DNA of 64,000 bases from an uncultured Roseibium sp. (GCF_947494555.1 NZ_CANLVF010000006.1:289374-353373); one strand, 5' to 3'; counted from the first letter of the stretch, positions 40,596 through 50,310 are shown. Made by a program: numbers and translations. The notes: generated by a model from the letters alone, not told the origin.

Positions 40596-41567
40596 ATGAA
40601 ACGGACACTCTTGCTGGCAACCGCCATCGCCTTTGGCGCGGTGACATCGATCGCTTCAGCGGCCGGCTTGCCGCCCCTTGAGCAGAAAGATCGATACAAG
40701 GTCGGTTTTGCACAAATGGAATCCAACAATCCCTGGCGGATCGCGGAAACCAAATCCTTTCACGATACGGCCGAGAGCTGTGGCTGGGACCTGATTGCGA
40801 CAGACGCGGCCGGTTCTGCGGCCAAGCAGGTCGCGGATGTCGACAGCATGATTGCACAGGGCATTGACGTCCTGTTTCTGCCGCCACGCGAGGAAAAACC
40901 GCTTATACCTGCTGTTAAAAAAGCAAAGGCCGCAGGCATACCGACATTCCTGGTCGACCGCTCGGTAGATCCGAATGCCGCCAAGCCCGGCGAAGACTTC
41001 GTGGCCTTCCTCGGGTCTGATTTCATCGATCAGGGCCGCCGCGTTGCAGAGTGGACAATCGAAAACTTCAAGGGTGACAAGGGCATCATTGTTGAACTTG
41101 AAGGAACAACGGGCTCATCGCCTGCAAATGACCGCAAGAAAGGATTCGATGACCGCATCCTGCAGGACGACCGCTTTGAGATCGTTGCCTCGCAGTCCGG
41201 CGACTTTGCCCGCGATCTCGGCCGCCAGGTCATGGAAACGCTTCTGCAGGCACATCCCGATGTCAACATCGTCTATGCCCACAACGATGAAATGGCGATC
41301 GGTGCCATCCAAGCGCTTGAACTGGCTGGACGCAAGCCGGGCGAAGACGTTCTGATCGTCTCGATCGACGGGACACGGGACGCGCTTCAGGCGATTATCG
41401 ACGGGAAAATGGGCGTCACCGTTGAAAGCTCGCCGTTCTTCGGACCGCTCGCCTGCGAAACCATGAAACGGTACGCTTCCGGTGAAACCATCGAGCATTG
41501 GGTGCAGGTCAAGGACCGTATCTTCACCACAGACAATGCTGCGGCGAATATCGACGAAGCCTATTGA
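40596..41567 (+). CDS. Ribose-type sugar ABC transporter periplasmic binding protein
   Basis: 323 aa from the second of two adjacent ATG codons (40593 and 40596); GGAGG at 40586-40590 fits 40596 best. Signal peptide of about 22 residues ending S-I-A-S-A. The mature part has the periplasmic-binding-protein-1 fold (M-E-S-N-N-P-W-R, D-A-A-G-S-A-A-K-Q-V-A-D-V, H-N-D-E-M-A-I-G-A-I-Q-A-L). First importer gene of the second sugar module; followed by a strong hairpin. Confidence 0.9.
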   Translation: MKRTLLLATAIAFGAVTSIASAAGLPPLEQKDRYKVGFAQMESNNPWRIAETKSFHDTAESCGWDLIATDAAGSAAKQVADVDSMIAQGIDVLFLPPREEKPLIPAVKKAKAAGIPTFLVDRSVDPNAAKPGEDFVAFLGSDFIDQGRRVAEWTIENFKGDKGIIVELEGTTGSSPANDRKKGFDDRILQDDRFEIVASQSGDFARDLGRQVMETLLQAHPDVNIVYAHNDEMAIGAIQALELAGRKPGEDVLIVSIDGTRDALQAIIDGKMGVTVESSPFFGPLACETMKRYASGETIEHWVQVKDRIFTTDNAAANIDEAY

Positions 41568-41573
41568 TGCCAT

Positions 41574-41605
41574 TGGCCGGAAGGGACCACCCTTCCGGCC
41601 ATTTT
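41574..41605 (+). terminator. Strong stem-loop and T tract between binding protein and ATPase genes
   Basis: TGGCCGGAAGGG (41574-41585) pairs perfectly with CCCTTCCGGCCA (41590-41601) across the loop ACCA, followed by TTTT. This is a textbook intrinsic terminator. Because the ATPase ATG comes 25 bases later in the same operon, it likely acts as a leaky attenuator that favours binding protein synthesis. Confidence 0.75.
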
Positions 41606-41629
41606 CCTTTCATGTTGACAGGAACCGAC

Positions 41630-43150
41630 ATGGCACCTTTGCTCACCATGACCGGGATCAAGAAGCATTTCGGCGGCGTACCGGCGCTGCGAAACGCATC
41701 TCTTGAAATCGAGCCCGGCGAAGTTCATGCACTCATTGGCCAAAACGGTGCGGGCAAATCGACACTGATCAAGATCCTCACCGGGCTTTATCGCCGGGAC
41801 GAGGGCGAAGTCACATTTGCTGGTGCCCCCAGTCATCTGTCGTCGCCGCGAGAGGCACAAAACGCCGGAATAGCGACGATCTACCAGGAACTGAACCTCG
41901 TTCCGCTGCGTTCCGTCAGCGAGAATGTCGTGATGGGCCAGGAACCGAAATCGTTCGGATTCATGATCAACTGGCCGGAAGCGCACAAACGCACCCGCGA
42001 AATTCTGTCCCGCTTCGGCATTGAGATCGACGTCACCGCCCCGCTCGGAAGCTATTCCACCGCGATCCAGCAACTGGTGGCGATCGCGCGCGCCGTTTCC
42101 ATGGATGCCAAGCTTGTCATCATGGATGAGCCGACCTCGTCATTGGACAGTTCCGAGGTGGAAATCCTGTTCGGTGTCGTGAGGGAACTTAAGTCATCGG
42201 GCGTATCCGTGCTCTATGTGTCGCATTTTCTCGACGAGCTTTTCCAGATCTGCGACCGCGTGACCATCATGCGAGACGGCCAGACTGTCGGTTGCCGCGA
42301 AATAACCGATACATCAAAGCTGGACCTGATCGCGGCCATGCTCGGACGCAACGCCAAAGAGATCGAGGCTGAGGGCCTGACCGAACTGGCGGGCGGCAGC
42401 GCCGCCTTCGACGAAGTCGTGCTCGCTGTCGACAAAGTTGCCACGGGCCCAAGGCTGTCAGACTTTTCAATGTCTCTCCACCGCGGTGAAATTGTCGGTC
42501 TTGGTGGCCTGCTCGGGTCAGGCCGCACCGAGGCGGCAAGAAGTATTTTCGGTCTGGATACTCTCACGTCCGGAACCATCCGGCTGAAGGGCAAGGAATT
42601 CAAGCCGGCAGAACCTTCCGAAGCGATCCGGGCCAGGATCGGTTTCCTCACGGAAGACCGGAAGGCGGAGGGCATCGTTCCGGACATGTCCGTGCGGGAA
42701 AACCTTACGCTCGCGCTCTTGCCCAGCCTTCGGCGGAACGGGCAGATCGACCGCGATCGCGAAAAAGAGCTTGTCGACGAGTTCATCCGAAAACTCGGCA
42801 TCAAGACGTCACACATGGATCAACCCATTCGCGAACTCTCCGGCGGAAACCAGCAGAAGGTCCTGCTTGCCCGCTGGCTGGCCACCAAGCCCGACATCCT
42901 GATCCTCGACGAACCGACTCGCGGTGTCGATGTCGGTGCAAAGCGCGAAATCCAGGCAATCATCCGGACCTTCGTCGACGAGGGCCACGCTGTCATCCTG
43001 ATCAGCTCGGAATTCGAAGAGCTGGTGGAAGGCGCTAACCGCATCGTTGTGATGCATGAAGGCAAGGCAGTTTCCGAGCTGACCAATCCGGGCATTACCG
43101 AAAATGCCCTGGTCAGGGCGCTTGCCCACCACGAGGATGCAACGACATGA
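41630..43150 (+). CDS. Ribose-type sugar ABC transporter ATP-binding protein, tandem domain (RbsA-like)
   Basis: 506 aa from the ATG at 41630 (AGGAA upstream); a longer frame to 41498 runs through the terminator and is rejected. Domain 1 has G-Q-N-G-A-G-K-S-T and Walker B L-V-I-M-D-E-P-T-S-S-L-D, with a degenerate signature Y-S-T-A-I-Q-Q-L-V-A-I-A-R. Domain 2 has the degenerate Walker A G-L-L-G-S-G-R-T-E typical of this family, L-S-G-G-N-Q-Q-K-V and I-L-I-L-D-E-P-T-R-G-V-D. It overlaps the first permease gene (ATGA). Confidence 0.92.
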   Translation: MAPLLTMTGIKKHFGGVPALRNASLEIEPGEVHALIGQNGAGKSTLIKILTGLYRRDEGEVTFAGAPSHLSSPREAQNAGIATIYQELNLVPLRSVSENVVMGQEPKSFGFMINWPEAHKRTREILSRFGIEIDVTAPLGSYSTAIQQLVAIARAVSMDAKLVIMDEPTSSLDSSEVEILFGVVRELKSSGVSVLYVSHFLDELFQICDRVTIMRDGQTVGCREITDTSKLDLIAAMLGRNAKEIEAEGLTELAGGSAAFDEVVLAVDKVATGPRLSDFSMSLHRGEIVGLGGLLGSGRTEAARSIFGLDTLTSGTIRLKGKEFKPAEPSEAIRARIGFLTEDRKAEGIVPDMSVRENLTLALLPSLRRNGQIDRDREKELVDEFIRKLGIKTSHMDQPIRELSGGNQQKVLLARWLATKPDILILDEPTRGVDVGAKREIQAIIRTFVDEGHAVILISSEFEELVEGANRIVVMHEGKAVSELTNPGITENALVRALAHHEDATT

Positions 43151-44130
43151 CCAGTGTGACATCGGAAGAGACCATGCGCACAGATTATACGTCCCGCCTG
43201 AAAGACCACGGAGGCCTGATCGCACTGGCGGTCATTCTGGTCTTCAACATCATCGTGACGCCAAACTTCCTCCAGACACAGACGCTCGCCGTCAATATCT
43301 CCCAGGTCGCGACAATCGCGATTGTCGCCATGGGCATGACCCTCGTGATCGCGACGGGCGGCATCGACCTGTCCGTCGGTGCGGTGATGGCCCTCTCGGG
43401 TGCCCTGGCCCCCTTGATCTTCCTGTCCGATTTCGGACAGGCCTATCCGGTCCTGGGGCTGATCGCGGCGCTGTTGTGTCCGCTGTTGGCTGCCTTAGTG
43501 TGCGGCCTGTTCAACGGCATCATCGTGTCGGTCCTCAAGGTACAGCCCATCATCGCGACGCTCATCCTGTTCATTTCAGGCAGAGGCATCGCGCAGGTCC
43601 TCACCAACGGAAATCTTCAAACCTTCTCCAATCCCGAATTCAGCTATCTGGGAACCGGCAAGATCCTCGGGTTTCCCTTCCAGGGATGGCTGGCCCTGGC
43701 GATCGCCTGCCTGTTGTTCTGGGTGGTGAACCGGACGATCTTCGGCCGATACCTTCTGGCGATCGGCGGCAACGAGCGGGCCGCAAGGCTTGCAGGCGGC
43801 CCGGTGCGCCGCGTCAAGATCGGTGCCTATGTCATCTGTTCCGTTCTCTCGGGGCTCGCCGGCCTGATTGTCGTCGCCATCAATTCCGCCTCGGACGCTG
43901 CCCGAAACGGCAATCTCATGGAGCTTGATGCGATTGCCGCCGCCGTGGTCGGTGGTGCGCTGTTACATGGCGGCAAAGCACCGATATTCGGGGCCATTCT
44001 CGGCGCCGTCATCATCCAGCTCGTCAAATACACTTTGCTGGCCAACGGCGTCGAAGACGAGGTCGCGCTCATCGCCAAGGCCGCGATCATCCTGGCTGCC
44101 GTTTACATCCAGCAAGCGCGAAAGGAATAA
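43147..44130 (+). CDS. Ribose-type sugar ABC transporter permease 1
   Basis: 327 aa, RbsC length. It shows G-G-I-D-L-S-V-G-A-V-M-A-L near residue 73, the cytoplasmic loop I-G-G-N-E-R-A-A-R-L-A-G-G-P-V and about eight to ten membrane helices. Together with the following paralogous permease it forms a heterodimeric channel, as in the YtfT/YjfF galactofuranose importer of E. coli. Confidence 0.9.
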   Translation: MTSVTSEETMRTDYTSRLKDHGGLIALAVILVFNIIVTPNFLQTQTLAVNISQVATIAIVAMGMTLVIATGGIDLSVGAVMALSGALAPLIFLSDFGQAYPVLGLIAALLCPLLAALVCGLFNGIIVSVLKVQPIIATLILFISGRGIAQVLTNGNLQTFSNPEFSYLGTGKILGFPFQGWLALAIACLLFWVVNRTIFGRYLLAIGGNERAARLAGGPVRRVKIGAYVICSVLSGLAGLIVVAINSASDAARNGNLMELDAIAAAVVGGALLHGGKAPIFGAILGAVIIQLVKYTLLANGVEDEVALIAKAAIILAAVYIQQARKE

Positions 44131-44134
44131 GAAG

Positions 44135-45136
44135 GTGCTTGATCAAAACGCTTTTGACATGCGCAAATACATCTCGCGCAACCCGCAATCGGTGGCGGTG
44201 TGGATCGCGCTGTTCGTGCTGATCGCCTTCGGACTGCTTCGCTATGACAATTTCGGCGGCGCCTACAACATCACATCCTTCCTGAATTACAACGCGATGT
44301 TCATCGCGATTTCCGTCGGCATGTGTTTTGTCATCCTGACCGGCGGCATCGACCTGTCCGTCGGGTCCGTTGCCGCCTTCACTTCGGTCGTTGCGGCCTA
44401 TCTCAGCCCCTATGGGATCGAAGTGGCCATGCCGCTTGCCATTCTTTCAGGCGTCGCGTTTGGCCTTTTCAACGCGGTCTGCATCGTCTTCGGCAGGATC
44501 CCGCCGTTTATCGCGACACTCGCGACGATGCTGGGCGCAAAGGGTGGCTCGCTCGTCATTTCCGGTGCCCAGACGATTGCCGTCGACTGGGGATCGAACT
44601 TCACCCAGCTTGGCATGGAAAAGGCCCTGGGAATCGTGCCCTGGACCATCGTGATCGTCGGCATCCTGGTCGTCGGCCTCTGGATTGTCCTGGAAATGAC
44701 CAGTCTCGGCCGAACGATCCTGGCCGTCGGCGGCGGCGAAGACGCTTCCGTCATGATGGGGCTCAAGGTCAATCGGGCCAAGATCTTTGCCTACGCGCTG
44801 TCCGGTGGCTGCGCAGGGCTTGCGGGTGTTTTCCTGGCATCCGGGTTCGGCGCCGGACAACCGCTGGAAGGCGTCGGCTGGGAGCTTTCGGCCATCGCAT
44901 CGGTCGTGGTCGGCGGTACGCTTTTGACCGGCGGTCTCGGATCGATCCCCGCAACCGTTGCCGGAGCCCTTCTGCTGGGTCTTGTGTTCAATATCCTGAA
45001 CTTTGAAAACGGCAAGGGTTGGATCAGCTTCAGCGCCTATTGGCAAATGGTGATCCGGGGTGCCTTCCTGTTCGCCGTGATCCTCTTCCAGACACGGGTC
45101 ATGAACCGCCAGTCGAATGTGGAGTTCGCCAAATGA
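44135..45136 (+). CDS. Ribose-type sugar ABC transporter permease 2
   Basis: 333 aa from a GTG at 44135 preceded by AAGGA; an ATG at 44159 is possible. The frame is open much further upstream but only as an overlap with permease 1. It shows G-G-I-D-L-S-V-G-S-V-A-A-F, V-G-G-G-E-D-A-S-V-M-M-G-L-K-V and many membrane helices. It is a paralogue of permease 1, and the two-permease plus tandem-ATPase layout is like YtfR-YtfT-YjfF. It overlaps the dehydratase gene (ATGA). Confidence 0.87.
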   Translation: MLDQNAFDMRKYISRNPQSVAVWIALFVLIAFGLLRYDNFGGAYNITSFLNYNAMFIAISVGMCFVILTGGIDLSVGSVAAFTSVVAAYLSPYGIEVAMPLAILSGVAFGLFNAVCIVFGRIPPFIATLATMLGAKGGSLVISGAQTIAVDWGSNFTQLGMEKALGIVPWTIVIVGILVVGLWIVLEMTSLGRTILAVGGGEDASVMMGLKVNRAKIFAYALSGGCAGLAGVFLASGFGAGQPLEGVGWELSAIASVVVGGTLLTGGLGSIPATVAGALLLGLVFNILNFENGKGWISFSAYWQMVIRGAFLFAVILFQTRVMNRQSNVEFAK

Positions 45137-46230
45137 CCGCGATCAAGGAGATCCGCACGAAGCTGTTCCACGTGCCCCTGGCGGAGGTCCTTGTCGATGC
45201 CAAGCATGGCGATCACACACTGTTCGAACTGGTTACGGTCACTGTTGTGCTCACCGACGGAACAGAGGGGACGGGTTACACGTATACGGGCGGCAAAGGC
45301 GGACACGCGATTGCCGCCATGGTTCACAACGACCTGGCCCCGTTTCTGATGGGCCAGGACGCAAGCGCCGTCGAATACCTTTATGACGGCATGCAGTGGC
45401 ATATTCACTATGTCGGCCGCGGCGGTATTGCGTCCTTCGCGATTTCGGCCGTCGACATTGCGCTGTGGGATATCCGAGGCAAGAAACGCGGTTGGCCACT
45501 CTGGAAACTGGCCGGCGGCGCAGACAATCGCTGCAAGGCCTATTGCGGCGGGATCGACCTCAATTTCCCGCTGCCCAAACTGCTCAAAAGCATTCAAGGG
45601 TATCTCGATCGCGGGTTCAACGGAGTCAAAATCAAGATCGGTCAGCCGACCCTTGAAGAAGACCTTTCGCGAATAGCAGCGGTGAGGGAACTCATTGGTC
45701 CGGACGTTGCGTTTATGGTCGACGCGAATTATTCCATGTCTGTAGACGAAGCGACCAACGCGGCACGCGCGTTCGCACCTTACGATATTCTCTGGTTCGA
45801 GGAGCCGACCATTCCGGACGACTACACAGGATATGGGAAGATCGCGGACGCAACCGGTTGCCCGCTTGCAATGGGTGAGAACCTGCACACAATCCATGAA
45901 TTCGAATACGCATTCAGGGATGCCAAGCTCAGTTTCATCCAGCCGGACGCCTCCAACTGCGGTGGCGTGACAGGCTTTCTGCAGGTTGCCGATCTGTCGC
46001 GCCAGCACAATCTGCCGATCTGCAGCCACGGCATGCAGGAGCTCCACGTCAGTCTCGTGTCCGGGCAAGTGAATGCAGGCTGGATCGAAGTCCATTCCTT
46101 CCCGATCGATCAATATACGAAGCAGCCCCTCAAGGTTGAAAACCATCTTGCGGTTGCCCCGGAGACACCGGGCACCGGGGTTGTCTTCGATTGGGCGCTT
46201 CTTGAACCCCACAAAATCCTTACCCACTAG
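45133..46230 (+). CDS. Enolase-superfamily sugar acid dehydratase/racemase (mandelate racemase family)
   Basis: 365 aa from the ATG at 45133 overlapping the permease stop. Capping domain, then barrel with V-K-I-K-I-G (K-x-K), metal ligands in V-D-A-N-Y, F-E-E-P and M-G-E-N, and C-S-H-G-M-Q-E for the His base. The order matches mandelate racemase-like acid sugar dehydratases. It probably acts on an aldonate derived from the imported sugar by the two dehydrogenases that follow. Confidence 0.88.
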   Translation: MTAIKEIRTKLFHVPLAEVLVDAKHGDHTLFELVTVTVVLTDGTEGTGYTYTGGKGGHAIAAMVHNDLAPFLMGQDASAVEYLYDGMQWHIHYVGRGGIASFAISAVDIALWDIRGKKRGWPLWKLAGGADNRCKAYCGGIDLNFPLPKLLKSIQGYLDRGFNGVKIKIGQPTLEEDLSRIAAVRELIGPDVAFMVDANYSMSVDEATNAARAFAPYDILWFEEPTIPDDYTGYGKIADATGCPLAMGENLHTIHEFEYAFRDAKLSFIQPDASNCGGVTGFLQVADLSRQHNLPICSHGMQELHVSLVSGQVNAGWIEVHSFPIDQYTKQPLKVENHLAVAPETPGTGVVFDWALLEPHKILTH

Positions 46231-46238
46231 AGGTCTTC

Positions 46239-47273
46239 ATGCTCAGCAACGCTGCCGTTTATCGCGGTGACAAAACATTTTCACTCGAACAAAAGCAGGT
46301 GTCCGCTCCAGGGCCCGGTGAAGTCCAGATCAAGGTGGCCTATTGCGGTATCTGCGGGACCGATCTCCATATCTTTCTTGGTCACATGGACCAGCGTGTC
46401 GGCTTTGAGCGCACGATCGGCCACGAGATGTCAGGCACCATCGCGTCTGTCGGAGACGGCGTCGACGGTCTGGCAGAAGGAGACCGGATTGTCGTCAGAC
46501 CGCTTGATCACTGCGGCGAATGTCCGGCCTGCCTCGCGGGTCATGAGCATATCTGCCACAACCTCAAATTCATCGGGATCGATACGGAAGGTGCCTTCCA
46601 GGAATACTGGAACGTCCCGGCGCACACGATCCATGTTCTTCCCGAAGGCCTCGATCTTGCCCACGCCGCCCTGATCGAACCTCTGGCCGTAGCCTGCCAC
46701 GACGTGAGCCGGGCTCAGGTCAAGCCGGGCGAGGACGTGCTTGTGATCGGCGGAGGCCCGATCGGACTTCTGGTCGCCCTCGTTGCGCGCAATGCCGGCG
46801 GCAATGTCACGATCAGCGAGATCAGCGAAAGCCGCCTCGCCTACGCGGACAAGCTCGGTTTCAAAACAATCAATCCGAAAACGTCCGATGCCGCTGAACA
46901 GGTGAATGACCTTACAGGAGACAAGGGAGCGGACGTCGTGTTCGAGGTTTCGGGTAGCCAGCCAGGCGTTGACCTGATGACGGATGCCGCCGCCGCACGT
47001 GGCCGCATCGTGATGGTTGCCATCCATGCGAAAAAGCCGGATGTGGACATGTTCCGCTTTTTCTGGCGTGAGCTGGAACTCTTCGGAGCCCGCGTCTACC
47101 GGCCCGAGGACTACGATCAGGCCATGCAGCTTCTGGCGGAAGGCGTCGTCGACTGCTCCAGCTTCATCACCGATATCCAACCGCTCAAGGATATTCAGAG
47201 CGCTTTTGAAGCGCTTACGCAGAATCCGAGCGCCATCAAATCCATGATCCAGATTACCGGGAACGACGCATGA
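46239..47273 (+). CDS. Zinc-dependent medium-chain alcohol/polyol dehydrogenase
   Basis: 344 aa. The catalytic zinc site is C-G-I-C-G-T-D-L-H (about residues 36-44) with G-H-E-M-S-G, and the structural zinc motif is C-G-E-C-P-A-C-x6-C (about 89-104). Rossmann fold V-I-G-G-G-P-I-G-L near residue 168. It resembles sorbitol, threonine or L-idonate dehydrogenases. Its stop overlaps the start of the short-chain dehydrogenase gene (ATGA), so both act in the same sugar pathway. Confidence 0.9.
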   Translation: MLSNAAVYRGDKTFSLEQKQVSAPGPGEVQIKVAYCGICGTDLHIFLGHMDQRVGFERTIGHEMSGTIASVGDGVDGLAEGDRIVVRPLDHCGECPACLAGHEHICHNLKFIGIDTEGAFQEYWNVPAHTIHVLPEGLDLAHAALIEPLAVACHDVSRAQVKPGEDVLVIGGGPIGLLVALVARNAGGNVTISEISESRLAYADKLGFKTINPKTSDAAEQVNDLTGDKGADVVFEVSGSQPGVDLMTDAAAARGRIVMVAIHAKKPDVDMFRFFWRELELFGARVYRPEDYDQAMQLLAEGVVDCSSFITDIQPLKDIQSAFEALTQNPSAIKSMIQITGNDA

Positions 47274-48040
47274 GTGTTTTGGACAGTTTCAGCCTTGCGG
47301 GAAAAACCGCGCTTGTCACAGGCGCTAAGCGCGGGATCGGCAAGGCCATGACGGTGGCCCTCGCAGAAGCCGGGGCGGATATCATCGGCGTCAGTGCCAG
47401 CCTGGAACGCTCCGGCAGCGCGATCGAAACCGAGGTCAAGGCACTTGGCAGGAACTTTCACGCCTACCAATGCGATTTCGGCGACCGGTCTGCCTTGAAA
47501 GCCTTCGCAGCGCAGGTCAATGAAGAGCATCCCGTCATCGACATCCTGGTGAACAATGCCGGTACGATCAAACGAGCGCCACTGACCGAGCACGGCGATG
47601 ACATCTGGGACGAGGTGATTGAAATCAACCTTTCCTCGCAGTTCCTTTTGACCCGTGAAATCGGGTCCGGAATGGTCGCGCGCGGATCCGGCAAGATCAT
47701 CTTCACAGCGTCCCTCTTGACCTTTCAAGGCGGCATCACCGTTCCGGGTTACGCAGCCTCAAAGGGCGGGATCGGCCAGCTGACAAAGGCATTTGCGAAT
47801 GAATGGGCCGCGAAAGGGGTGAACGTAAACGCTATCGCGCCCGGTTATATTGCGACCGACAACACCGAAGCGCTGCGCAACGACCCGGGGCGGTCGAAGT
47901 CGATCTTGGAACGTATCCCCGCCGGACGCTGGGGTAATGCAGAGGACTTTGCCGGTCCGGCCGTCTTCCTGGCTTCTGGCGCTTCGGACTACATGCACGG
48001 ATCCATCGTGACGATCGATGGTGGCTGGATGGGTCGATAG
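47270..48040 (+). CDS. Short-chain dehydrogenase (KduD-like, 2-keto-3-deoxygluconate dehydrogenase family)
   Basis: 256 aa. Cofactor motif T-G-A-K-R-G-I-G-K-A near residues 17-26, N-N-A-G near 89, catalytic Ser in F-T-A-S-L-L and Y-A-A-S-K (about 158-162). The composition N-N-A-G-T-I-K-R-A-P and the N-A-I-A-P-G-Y-I-A-T-D-N-T pattern resemble KduD. It is the last gene of the rightward operon and converges on the kinase gene of the third sugar module. Confidence 0.9.
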   Translation: MSVLDSFSLAGKTALVTGAKRGIGKAMTVALAEAGADIIGVSASLERSGSAIETEVKALGRNFHAYQCDFGDRSALKAFAAQVNEEHPVIDILVNNAGTIKRAPLTEHGDDIWDEVIEINLSSQFLLTREIGSGMVARGSGKIIFTASLLTFQGGITVPGYAASKGGIGQLTKAFANEWAAKGVNVNAIAPGYIATDNTEALRNDPGRSKSILERIPAGRWGNAEDFAGPAVFLASGASDYMHGSIVTIDGGWMGR

Positions 48041-48067
48041 CAACAGGCGACAGTTCTAAAGCGCGTT

Positions 48068-48706
48068 TCAGGGTCTGAAAACGATCTGGAATTCCGCCGG
48101 CAGGCTGCCGCTGACAACCTTCCGGGCATTCGGCAGATCGTTTTCTTCAAGCTTTGCCTTGCGGTCCGTTTCTGAAAGGCCCTGCCAGCGTTCGGCAAGA
48201 CGCCGTTCAAGTTCGGTGAGCGGCACGTTCAGAAAGACCGTGGTATCGAAGAGTGGACCCAGGTCTCGCCAGGGTGCTTCGTCCAGCAGCAGATAGTTTC
48301 CCTCAACGATCAGGTGCCGGACTGACCGCGGAATGACGCGCGCACTGTTGCGCGCGATCTCGATGCTGCGGTCAAAGACGGGGACGGCGATTTCGTCTTC
48401 CTCGTTTCGCTTGAGCCGTATCAGCATTTGCCTGAACCCGCCGACATCGAACGTGTGCGGTGCGCCTTTTCGCGGACGCCATCCACGGGCGTTCAGGATC
48501 AGATCGTCGAAATGATAGCCGTCCATCGGGAAGACCGCGGCGCTGCCTGGATCCTTTTCGTTCAGCTGCGCAGCAAGTTCATCAGAGAGGGTGGACTTGC
48601 CCGCGCCCGGCGGGCCGCAGACTGCCGTGATGCTTCGCTGCATTTGCCCGCGCTCCACAATTCTTGCCGCAAGGTCTTCAACCGAAATGTCATGGGGAGC
48701 GGTCAC
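48068..48706 (-). CDS. P-loop sugar/nucleoside kinase-like protein (FrcK type)
   Basis: 212 aa. Walker A G-P-P-G-A-G-K-S-T near residues 31-39, followed by M-D-G-Y-H-F-D-D and G-A-P-H-T-F-D, as in the pantothenate/uridine kinase and FrcK group. FrcK-like genes accompany FrcBCA fructose importers. Here it is the last gene of an operon with a FrcA-like ATPase, so it may phosphorylate the imported ketose. It overlaps the epimerase gene (ATGA). Confidence 0.83.
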   Translation of the reverse strand: MTAPHDISVEDLAARIVERGQMQRSITAVCGPPGAGKSTLSDELAAQLNEKDPGSAAVFPMDGYHFDDLILNARGWRPRKGAPHTFDVGGFRQMLIRLKRNEEDEIAVPVFDRSIEIARNSARVIPRSVRHLIVEGNYLLLDEAPWRDLGPLFDTTVFLNVPLTELERRLAERWQGLSETDRKAKLEENDLPNARKVVSGSLPAEFQIVFRP

Positions 48707-49557
48707 GACAGCCGTAGCCCCGCTGCTTCTGCCTGCTCGACGAGGAACGGCAGTCCGACCTCGATGACATCCTGCGGGCGATCGGCAACGGGCCGCCAGA
48801 CTGCCAGTCCAGATGCGATCTCCGGCGCCAGATAGACAAAGCTCTCCACCGTCATCGTGCCCTCGAAGCCGACATCGGCCAGTCCCTTGAAGGTCGCCGC
48901 CCAGTCGAGCGTCCCCCGCCCGGGTACGCCGCGATTGGATTCAGACAGGTGGACGTATCCGAGATGTTCGGCTGCATCCGCAAACCCGTCCGCCATGCCC
49001 GCTTCCTCGATGTTCATGTGGTAGGTATCCAGATGAATGAACACATTCTGCGCCCCGACCCTCTCAATGATTTCCGCGGTTTGCCGGGCCGTGTTCAAGA
49101 GGTGGGTCTCATACCGGTTGCAGGGCTCCAGCCCAAGGCGCATGTTCAGATCCCGCGCCTTTTGCGCCACCCGGTCGACAAGGCGGCAAATGGCGTCGCT
49201 TTCACGCTCAGTGACCGGCGCGCCCGAGGTCTTGCCGATCGTTCCATAGGTGACGCCGGACAGTGTCCCTGCGCCTGCGTCGCGTGCCACCTGCAGCGCA
49301 AAGCCCAGATAGTCGACAGCGTCTCCGGGACTACGCACGATGTCGATATCTGCCGGCAGACCCAGGGAACAGACGATCTCAACGCCATTGCGTTCAGCCG
49401 CGCGCCTCGTGCCGAGACTGTCATAATTCTTGGGGTCCAGAAGCGGTGTTTCAATGACCGTCACGCCATGGGCGGTAATCGGCGGCAACAGGCGGTCTGC
49501 TTCCCCGGGGTTCCAGAGCGGGGTGAAGGCAAGGCCATGCAGTCCAAGACGGGGCAT
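48703..49557 (-). CDS. Sugar epimerase/isomerase of the D-tagatose 3-epimerase family (TIM barrel)
   Basis: 284 aa, the standard length. Characteristic pieces are E-T-P-L-L, E-P-C-N-R-Y-E-T-H-L-L-N-T, H-L-D-T-Y-H-M-N-I-E-E, H-L-S-E-S-N-R-G-V-P-G-R-G and a late V-E-S-F. These provide the metal-binding Glu, Asp, His and Glu of D-tagatose/D-allulose 3-epimerases. With a FrcK-like kinase and a fructose-type importer it suggests use of a rare ketohexose such as allulose or tagatose (inference). Confidence 0.87.
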   Translation of the reverse strand: MPRLGLHGLAFTPLWNPGEADRLLPPITAHGVTVIETPLLDPKNYDSLGTRRAAERNGVEIVCSLGLPADIDIVRSPGDAVDYLGFALQVARDAGAGTLSGVTYGTIGKTSGAPVTERESDAICRLVDRVAQKARDLNMRLGLEPCNRYETHLLNTARQTAEIIERVGAQNVFIHLDTYHMNIEEAGMADGFADAAEHLGYVHLSESNRGVPGRGTLDWAATFKGLADVGFEGTMTVESFVYLAPEIASGLAVWRPVADRPQDVIEVGLPFLVEQAEAAGLRLS

Positions 49558-49566
49558 ATCGCGTTC

Positions 49567-50310
49567 CTATCCGTGTGCGCCAACGATGTAAGAGACGACT
49601 TCGGCCATGTCGGTTTCGTCCCGTTTCAAATCGGCAATGACATTTCCACGGCGCAGTACCACGATACGGCCGCAGGCTTCAAAGACATCGTTGAGGCGGT
49701 GGCTGATCAGAATTGTCGCTATGCCTTCGTCGCGCATTTGCCGGATCAGGTTCAGCACGCTTTCCACCTCGCGCACGGCCAAGGCTGCTGTCGGCTCGTC
49801 CATGATCACCAGCTTCGGCTTGAACGTCAGGGCACGGGCAATTGCGATGGTCTGTTGTTGCCCGCCCGAGAGCATACCGACCGGCAGGTGGATCGAGGGA
49901 ACATGGACACCCAGCCTGTCGATCATGTGCTGGGCCTCGGCATCAATCTTCGACTTGTCGACAAAGCCCGGCAACAGGCCGAGAAAGCGTTTGGTCGGCT
50001 CCCGCCCGAGAAAAATGTTGTTGGCGACGTCCTGTTGCGGCGCGAGTGCAAGATCCTGATAGATCATTTCAATGCCGCTTTCGCGGCGCTCACCGGGATT
50101 CCGGCCAGTGACGTCTGCACCGTCGAAGCTTATGCGTCCCTTGTCGGTCGTGTAGACCCCGGTGATCGTTTTCATGAGGGTGGATTTACCGGCACCATTG
50201 TCGCCAACGAGACCGATCACCTCGCCCGCATCGACCGTCAGGTTCACCCCATGTAGGACCTGCACAGGACCAAAACTCTTCTCGACACCGGAGAGTTCCA
50301 GAAGACTCAT
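49567..50310 (-). CDS. Sugar ABC transporter ATP-binding protein, single-domain (FrcA-like)
   Basis: 247 aa. G-D-N-G-A-G-K-S-T, L-S-G-G-Q-Q-Q-T-I-A-I-A-R and L-V-I-M-D-E-P-T-A-A-L are present. A single domain, as in FrcA. It overlaps the permease gene (ATGA at 50307-50310) and is followed by the epimerase gene after nine bases. Confidence 0.9.
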   Translation of the reverse strand: MSLLELSGVEKSFGPVQVLHGVNLTVDAGEVIGLVGDNGAGKSTLMKTITGVYTTDKGRISFDGADVTGRNPGERRESGIEMIYQDLALAPQQDVANNIFLGREPTKRFLGLLPGFVDKSKIDAEAQHMIDRLGVHVPSIHLPVGMLSGGQQQTIAIARALTFKPKLVIMDEPTAALAVREVESVLNLIRQMRDEGIATILISHRLNDVFEACGRIVVLRRGNVIADLKRDETDMAEVVSYIVGAHG